Shown piece after piece: positions 59,249 to 64,000 of a DNA stretch of 64,000 bases. The translations under genes were made by a program, and so were the position numbers. Positions within the stretch are counted from its first letter, which is position 1; the number at the start of each line of letters is the position of its first letter. The stretch spans positions 1,364,001 through 1,428,000 of the forward strand of contig CM121343.1 of NCBI GenBank assembly GCA_051530055.1. Reading direction: 5' to 3'. The stretch is from Neoechinorhynchus agilis. Taxonomy: Eukaryota > Acanthocephala. The notes beneath the pieces are model-generated. The model searched no databases. It was not told where the DNA came from and was given only the letters and a program-made list of their open reading frames with translations.

Positions 59249-62200
59249 TTAGACAGCTGTATGTTTTTTGTGTGTCTTTTGTTCTCCTTCAGATTCGCAT
59301 GGCCGTTGAAGTGACCTCTCTTCGCTTCTGTATGGTCTCAAGCGTGCTCGTGGACTACCTCGCCAATTTGAGGTAGACTGTCTTTTTGTTGAGCAATCAC
59401 GCTTGGATTGAGATGTGATCGAAACTGCCATTCCAAGTTGTCCATAGGCATTGGTACCAGGGTAGTGAGTTCTATTTCTACTGGAGTTTACGATGCCTCC
59501 CAATTCACCACCAATGAAGGTTTCTGGATATCCGGGATCATCTTTTTTTCTCCTGGTAGTGGGAACTACGTTGATGACTTCGCACACAGACGCAGATGCT
59601 CGCCGCCTTCGGTAAGTATGATCATCATCATCATCATCATCCATTCTAGCATGAGTTGAACCGAGTCCATATGCGTTATCATCCGACTTCTTTCCATTCG
59701 TGGGATTAAGATCAACGGTCTGAAGCGAACTTATGCAACCATAAGCAAATCTGTGCCGATTGTCGCTGATCATCTTTTCTCTCAATTTTTGCCGCCAAAG
59801 AAGTTCCCTTTCGCTATAGCTAGCAAGCCTGAAGACAACAGCTGATGATCCATTGCCGTATAAAGCAGCACTTTGCTGCACTTGTTCATTAGAAGACACG
59901 GGGGCGAATATTACGCTCGTATCTATTACAACGGGAACGGAGCCATCTGCAGGCATAACAGAGCGATCGTAGGCTTTAGCTGTGTAAGCGGCATCAATTG
60001 CAGTTTTACTGGTAGAACGTCCATAGTCCGTATGTTCCTGAGATCGCTTATTGGCATAGATGTTAGGTCTTTTAGTTAACAATGTGATTATAGCCGAACC
60101 ATCATTGGATTCTGCTGAGCACAGATTCACATTAGCAGCAGCGAGAGAAGCCGCGAATCTCTTAAAGTCTTTGCGAAATGGCAAGATGTTGATATTCTTG
60201 ACCAGAGTATATATGAGACACCATCGAAAACGTAACCTTCTTTTAGACAGCGATAAAATTCGTTCATGGGAATTGGCCTGGTCCATGGGTCCTCTTGATT
60301 TGAGGATTTTATTCCACACAATGTTACAGAACGCAATGACTACAGGATGAGTATGAGCCACTTCGGTGTGCAGAAAAGCGACGTACGTGCTGAAACCAGT
60401 ATCCAGTCGCTCTAGAGGTCTTCCCACGAAGCTGTAGTCCAGTCGAGAGATAAACAAGACATTAATGATGATTGCTCGTGTGAGACGCGCAAAGCATGCT
60501 ACGACTCCTAGAAAGCAATCAAAGAAAAAGTTAAAGTACACAAAACATGCATGAATGCGTCGATTTTTGAGGGCGATGTGATTCTGTACTTCAGAGATTT
60601 TACACGGCGAAGACGAACCCTCCTAGTGCTTCACTCGTAAGAAACCTCTGGTTTAGACCTTGAGTAAATGTAACTCTTGTCGCTGATCGAACTAAAAGCA
60701 ACTTAAGAATGTAAATTACGACGATTGGTGTAATGAACGTCATGACTATTTCGAACAATGGCACTCTTTGGCTCAAAGTGACTGAGATTGTGGATGCAAT
60801 AATGAGGAGAGTGTGAAAAAGAATCACAAATCCCCAGGCAGTGTAGCCAATAACAAATCCACTGTAGTGCACGCTCTGAGCTACAATTTTGTTAGGCTTG
60901 AGGTATCTAGCTGATGGAATATCCTCAAACACGGCTTTAAACATCATGAGTTTATTGCTCCTATATTGTTTTATACTGTTCACCAACTGAACCGAGAATA
61001 CGATCAGAGTAATTATTCCACTAATTATGGCATGTTTGTGGAATGACCGTTCAGAATCCAATTTTATATTTAGAATGTGTTTAAAATAGAACGAAAGCAC
61101 CATTCCATGCTGCTGTTCTGCGAATCTACTGATCGCATCGCTTCCGACGACAGTGGCATCTGATGCGGCTCTACGAACGCTCTCGGAATTCCTGACAAAA
61201 CTAAAAACCAAAGAGCAGCATAGGTAATAAATGAACACGAACGTTGTCACATAGGTGCAAATTGCAATTGTTGAGTAACGGAATTCATCGTTCCAGTCGT
61301 ATATTCGATCAATAAAGCGTCTTAAACACGATCTCGATGAATTCATGATTAAATGTTGGTTGATATATATAGCTTTTCTGCCAGATAATAGCCGCTTAAC
61401 GTATCGGTCATTTATTTCTCCATCGTCTGAATCTGTATCGATTATTCGCGCCTGATAATCACTTTCCGGTCTCTCAGAAAACCCTGTTTCATATAACTCG
61501 AATCGAGCGCATGGCTTACAAATCAATTTCTCAGTACAGACATAACATCCCATCAGCCGATTGTACAATCGTCTTGCTTGCCACCTCAACCACATCAGTG
61601 TATTATGTTTCGCAAAAAGACCACAGCAAATACTGGGCAACACATCCATATCATCGTTTTTCCTTGTGGAAAAGACTTGTTTGTATAAAGACCAAGCACT
61701 TACCAATCTTACTAGCAATTGTGCCGTGATAAAGCTTATGAATATGAAATGTGGAATATTTTTAAGCAAACCGTATGTGAGATACCAATGACCGAGCTGC
61801 ATTCTCATTTTGGCTTCAGTCAGCAGTTTTGCTGTCGATACGATCAAAGGATTGCTTAATGATGGAGAGTGAGATACAGAACTCAACATAAGTTCGTCAA
61901 CTGGAGTAAATCCCATGCAAAAACCTTCCTTTACCACAATGTGACACACATCGACCACCATATACAAGAGACCAATAACGGCGCAAATACATGCCGTTTT
62001 GACTATTCGCTTCCTCTGGCGATGTTGTGTCAGTGCTCTACGTTTGGACAACTCGTTATTGAGAAGATGCGTACAGACTAGAATAGGGTAATATCTCATG
62101 CCAATAAGGAAAACGAATCCTATCTTTATTGCCAGATCCGCCATAATAGTAAAGGCTGCGATTTCCGTAGAGGATGCGGGAATCTCCTCGTCGTTGTTCA

Positions 62201-62714
62201 TCAAACTTTGATATGAAGAGTTAAAAATTTGAGGGCTTATACCGTCTTTATACAGAAGGGATGCTGTATCGATAATCGATGATTGTTGGTTATCCATTGG
62301 CCCATATGCTATTGTTCCTTTGAATAAGAGTACTTCAAATACCTTCAGAACTTCGCATGCCAATATTCCAAATATCACGACTGTCGACGAACGATTAGTC
62401 ATTTGAAATGGATTCATTGGCAATGGAAACCAAAAACTCTTTCGTCTGTACCATTTATTGCGACCGTGCTCCGAGTTTTCATCGCTGCAATACATCAGTA
62501 TGGTGAATGCTAACAGCGCAAAAACCGATACGGGAAAAGCAATTAGGTTTTCATGAGCCAAATGAGTCATTACTTGGCACTGTCGCAATATACCCATTGC
62601 TGACATTATTTTTTCTTGAAATTCAACATAACTTGAAAATGGAGGTTGATATATGGACGACTGTATGCCCACGGTTACACCAAGAGATATAAGAGTCAAT
62701 ATTATTGTCAGCAT
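59249..62714 (-). CDS. stra6: STRA6-like multi-pass membrane protein
   Basis: In vertebrates STRA6 takes up retinol from retinol-binding protein at the plasma membrane; the substrate here is unknown. Exon A is 62714-60659 and exon B 60588-59249, about 1131 residues. The 70-nt intron gives RVTFTQ-VQNHIALKNRR, matching STRA6 length at this point. A 46-nt alternative (donor after 60635) adds nine residues. A signal-like start (MLTIILTLISLGVTVGI) is followed by helices including FVFLIGMRYYPILVC and HYSGFVIGYTAWGFVILFH. The C-terminal part holds ALKNRRI..YFNFFFD, RLDTGFSTYVAFLHTEVAHTHPV and FRWCLIYTLVKNINILPFRK, in family order. The cytoplasmic tail (about 250 residues, acidic run DDDDDDD and RRRR) is longer than in vertebrates. 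A GTG further upstream was not chosen. Confidence 0.82.
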
Positions 62715-63183
62715 ATACGCCACTAATGTTCATATCATGTTTCGATAACGATCTTCAGGATTCTAGATAATCGCTCATAAATGATTTTCGCCTTTAAATT
62801 CACTCATATAACCGCAGTAACATTATGCATATAAGGAGGAATCGTCGGTGGAAAATCCGTTTGTAGACCCCAATTCTCACATAAGGAATTTTAAAAATGA
62901 TTAGTAATACGCTGTTGTTAAAAACTGTCTTAATGAATGCTGCGCCAATTAAAATTAGCCGATCACATTTATCAGTTTAAAGTATCTTAAACGGCTGAAT
63001 TTAAGCACAACGCCCACGGATTTTGGTAAGGGAAGCGCTAGTCTCCATACGGTAACGAGTTTATACATTCCTTTGGATCCTCAGATACCTCCGGCACTGT
63101 GCCCAAATTTAGACGTGAAGGATAACTTCATTCATACGCTGAATTTCAGCAAAAATCAGAATATGTAATCTTCTACATACTAC

Positions 63184-63909
63184 CTATAAATTTAGCAAGT
63201 TTACGAAATGAACATTGGTGGCAAACGTGGTGATTTTTTTCCATTTTCGAATGGATCTCCGTTCTTCTTCAAGTCTGGACGCAATCTTCGTTGGCTTGGT
63301 GCTAACATTTGAGTATTTTGTGGGAGAAGTGCTCTCATATTCCATATCATGTTGCCTTCTCGGTTTCAAGATTCCCTGGCATAAAGCGACAATTGCTTTA
63401 AGCACCTTTTTGAACTTATTGGAGTGTGCCAAAGTGACGAAAAAGATGATGACTCCGCTGATAAGAACTTGAATTCCCCTTCTTGTAACGTGATCGCAAA
63501 ATTTCCCACCATATAAAAAATTGCATTCGCATTGTATTCCACTTACCATCCTGACGATATTGGATTTATCAACGCATTTTCCATGATCGCCACACAGTGC
63601 CGCATGTATTGAGCAGAGATCCGTTGCATACTGGCAAACGAACTGAGCGTCGGACAATGCGTTTTCCGGCGTTGATGAAAAGCAGTTTCTAAGCTCACTG
63701 AGTCGACAATCGCCCTCGGCGGGAATAAGTTCACTATATGCCATTGCGTAAGAGTAGTTCATGATTAGACAGTGAGTTGGTTCGTTAATGTCACTAGAGA
63801 TCGAATTTAGACTGACATGGGTGCAGTAGTGCTCATTGAGCATTCTATATCGACTTCTAGAAGGAGATAACTCTTGGATTGGCGACTTAAAGTCCTTAGA
63901 TTTTAGCAT
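63184..63909 (-). CDS. EGF-like single-pass membrane protein, partial
   Basis: A 241-codon minus-strand frame with a Cys-rich extracellular part, then CSIHAALCGDHGKCVDK followed by CECNFLYGGKFC (an EGF-like domain of six Cys). One transmembrane helix (GIQVLISGVIIFFVTLAHS) and a basic/Glu-rich cytoplasmic part follow (ASRLEEERRSIRKWKK). No signal peptide is seen at MLKSKDFK, and an acceptor-like TCG/AATG junction sits at its start, so upstream exons probably lie beyond 64000. A GTAAGT inside the EGF segment (ATG GTAAGT GGA) and GTAAAC near 63193 are alternative splice donors. Family unknown. Bases 62715-63183 contain no gene. Confidence 0.55.
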   Translation of the reverse strand: MLKSKDFKSPIQELSPSRSRYRMLNEHYCTHVSLNSISSDINEPTHCLIMNYSYAMAYSELIPAEGDCRLSELRNCFSSTPENALSDAQFVCQYATDLCSIHAALCGDHGKCVDKSNIVRMVSGIQCECNFLYGGKFCDHVTRRGIQVLISGVIIFFVTLAHSNKFKKVLKAIVALCQGILKPRRQHDMEYESTSPTKYSNVSTKPTKIASRLEEERRSIRKWKKITTFATNVHFVNLLNL

Positions 63910-64000
63910 TCGATTTCAATGATTCTCCCAATCAATAGATCGTCTGGGACGTGAAGAACCACTGGCATACAGGAAGACACGTTTTTCTTGGTAAGAAACT

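Noticed and set aside
63184-63909. EGF frame as the N-terminus of the STRA6-like protein
   Set aside because: The STRA6-like frame has its own ATG and signal-like start at 62714. The EGF frame has its own membrane helix and downstream donor sites.

Overview
The window is animal DNA, most likely from a compact-genome invertebrate. A nematode or another ecdysozoan is the best guess, but nothing in the sequence fixes the phylum. The support is a set of spliced genes with mostly 42-52 nt GT-AG introns, a Misshapen/MIG-15 kinase, a TGF-beta ligand, a myosin light-chain kinase, a peptide GPCR, a STRA6-type membrane protein and a MAF1 repressor. There are no bacterial operons and no CRISPR.

Bases 1-30,600 are a graveyard of broken retroelements. 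Penelope-like elements (PLEs: reverse transcriptase pieces, GIY-YIG endonuclease pieces, N-terminal pieces) and LINEs (several RTE-like RT fragments, an ORF1 with zinc knuckles, a second non-LTR type) lie nested and truncated on both strands, with gag-like scraps and one tRNA-derived SINE. A composite repeat occurs three times (about 1.27-3.05 kb, 10.8-13.25 kb, and inverted at 24.4-25.4 kb). It joins a PLE end to pieces that look like captured host genes: a C2HC zinc-finger exon and, in two copies, the catalytic core of mRNA capping enzyme. Two possible non-retroelement genes lie among the debris: a broken spliced gene near 13.7-14.8 kb and a protein with repeated PPGF motifs at 17.4-18.2 kb.

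A five-exon MAF1 gene (30.97-32.3 kb, minus strand) sits just left of a 6.5-kb satellite array (about 32.98-39.5 kb). The array has a 48-bp monomer and a 250-360 bp higher-order unit, and it directly abuts a palindromic element.

Bases 40-64 kb are gene-rich and almost all minus strand. In order they hold a class A peptide GPCR, a possible small secreted peptide (plus), an unknown Ser-rich protein (plus), mig-15 (all four exons resolved), a TGF-beta ligand (three exons resolved) with an unusual knot, a myosin light-chain kinase (exons resolved), an unknown protein, a STRA6-like transporter and an EGF/transmembrane protein. Apart from cell signalling as a loose theme there is no sign that these genes form one pathway.

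The strongest candidate for something new is a family of short (135-200 bp) palindromic mobile elements between the genes and inside the retroelement debris. Each arm carries a hammerhead-ribozyme-like core: CUGANGA, one extra base, a 5-bp stem, then GAAA. Three insertions have flanking direct repeats (17, 12 and 8 bp). One interrupts a PLE whose uninterrupted relative is also in the window, and the non-palindromic tail resembles the 3' end of the local PLE copies. They look like non-autonomous PLE derivatives with hammerhead-like motifs, in three sequence subfamilies. All functional statements are read by eye, without database searches or folding programs.
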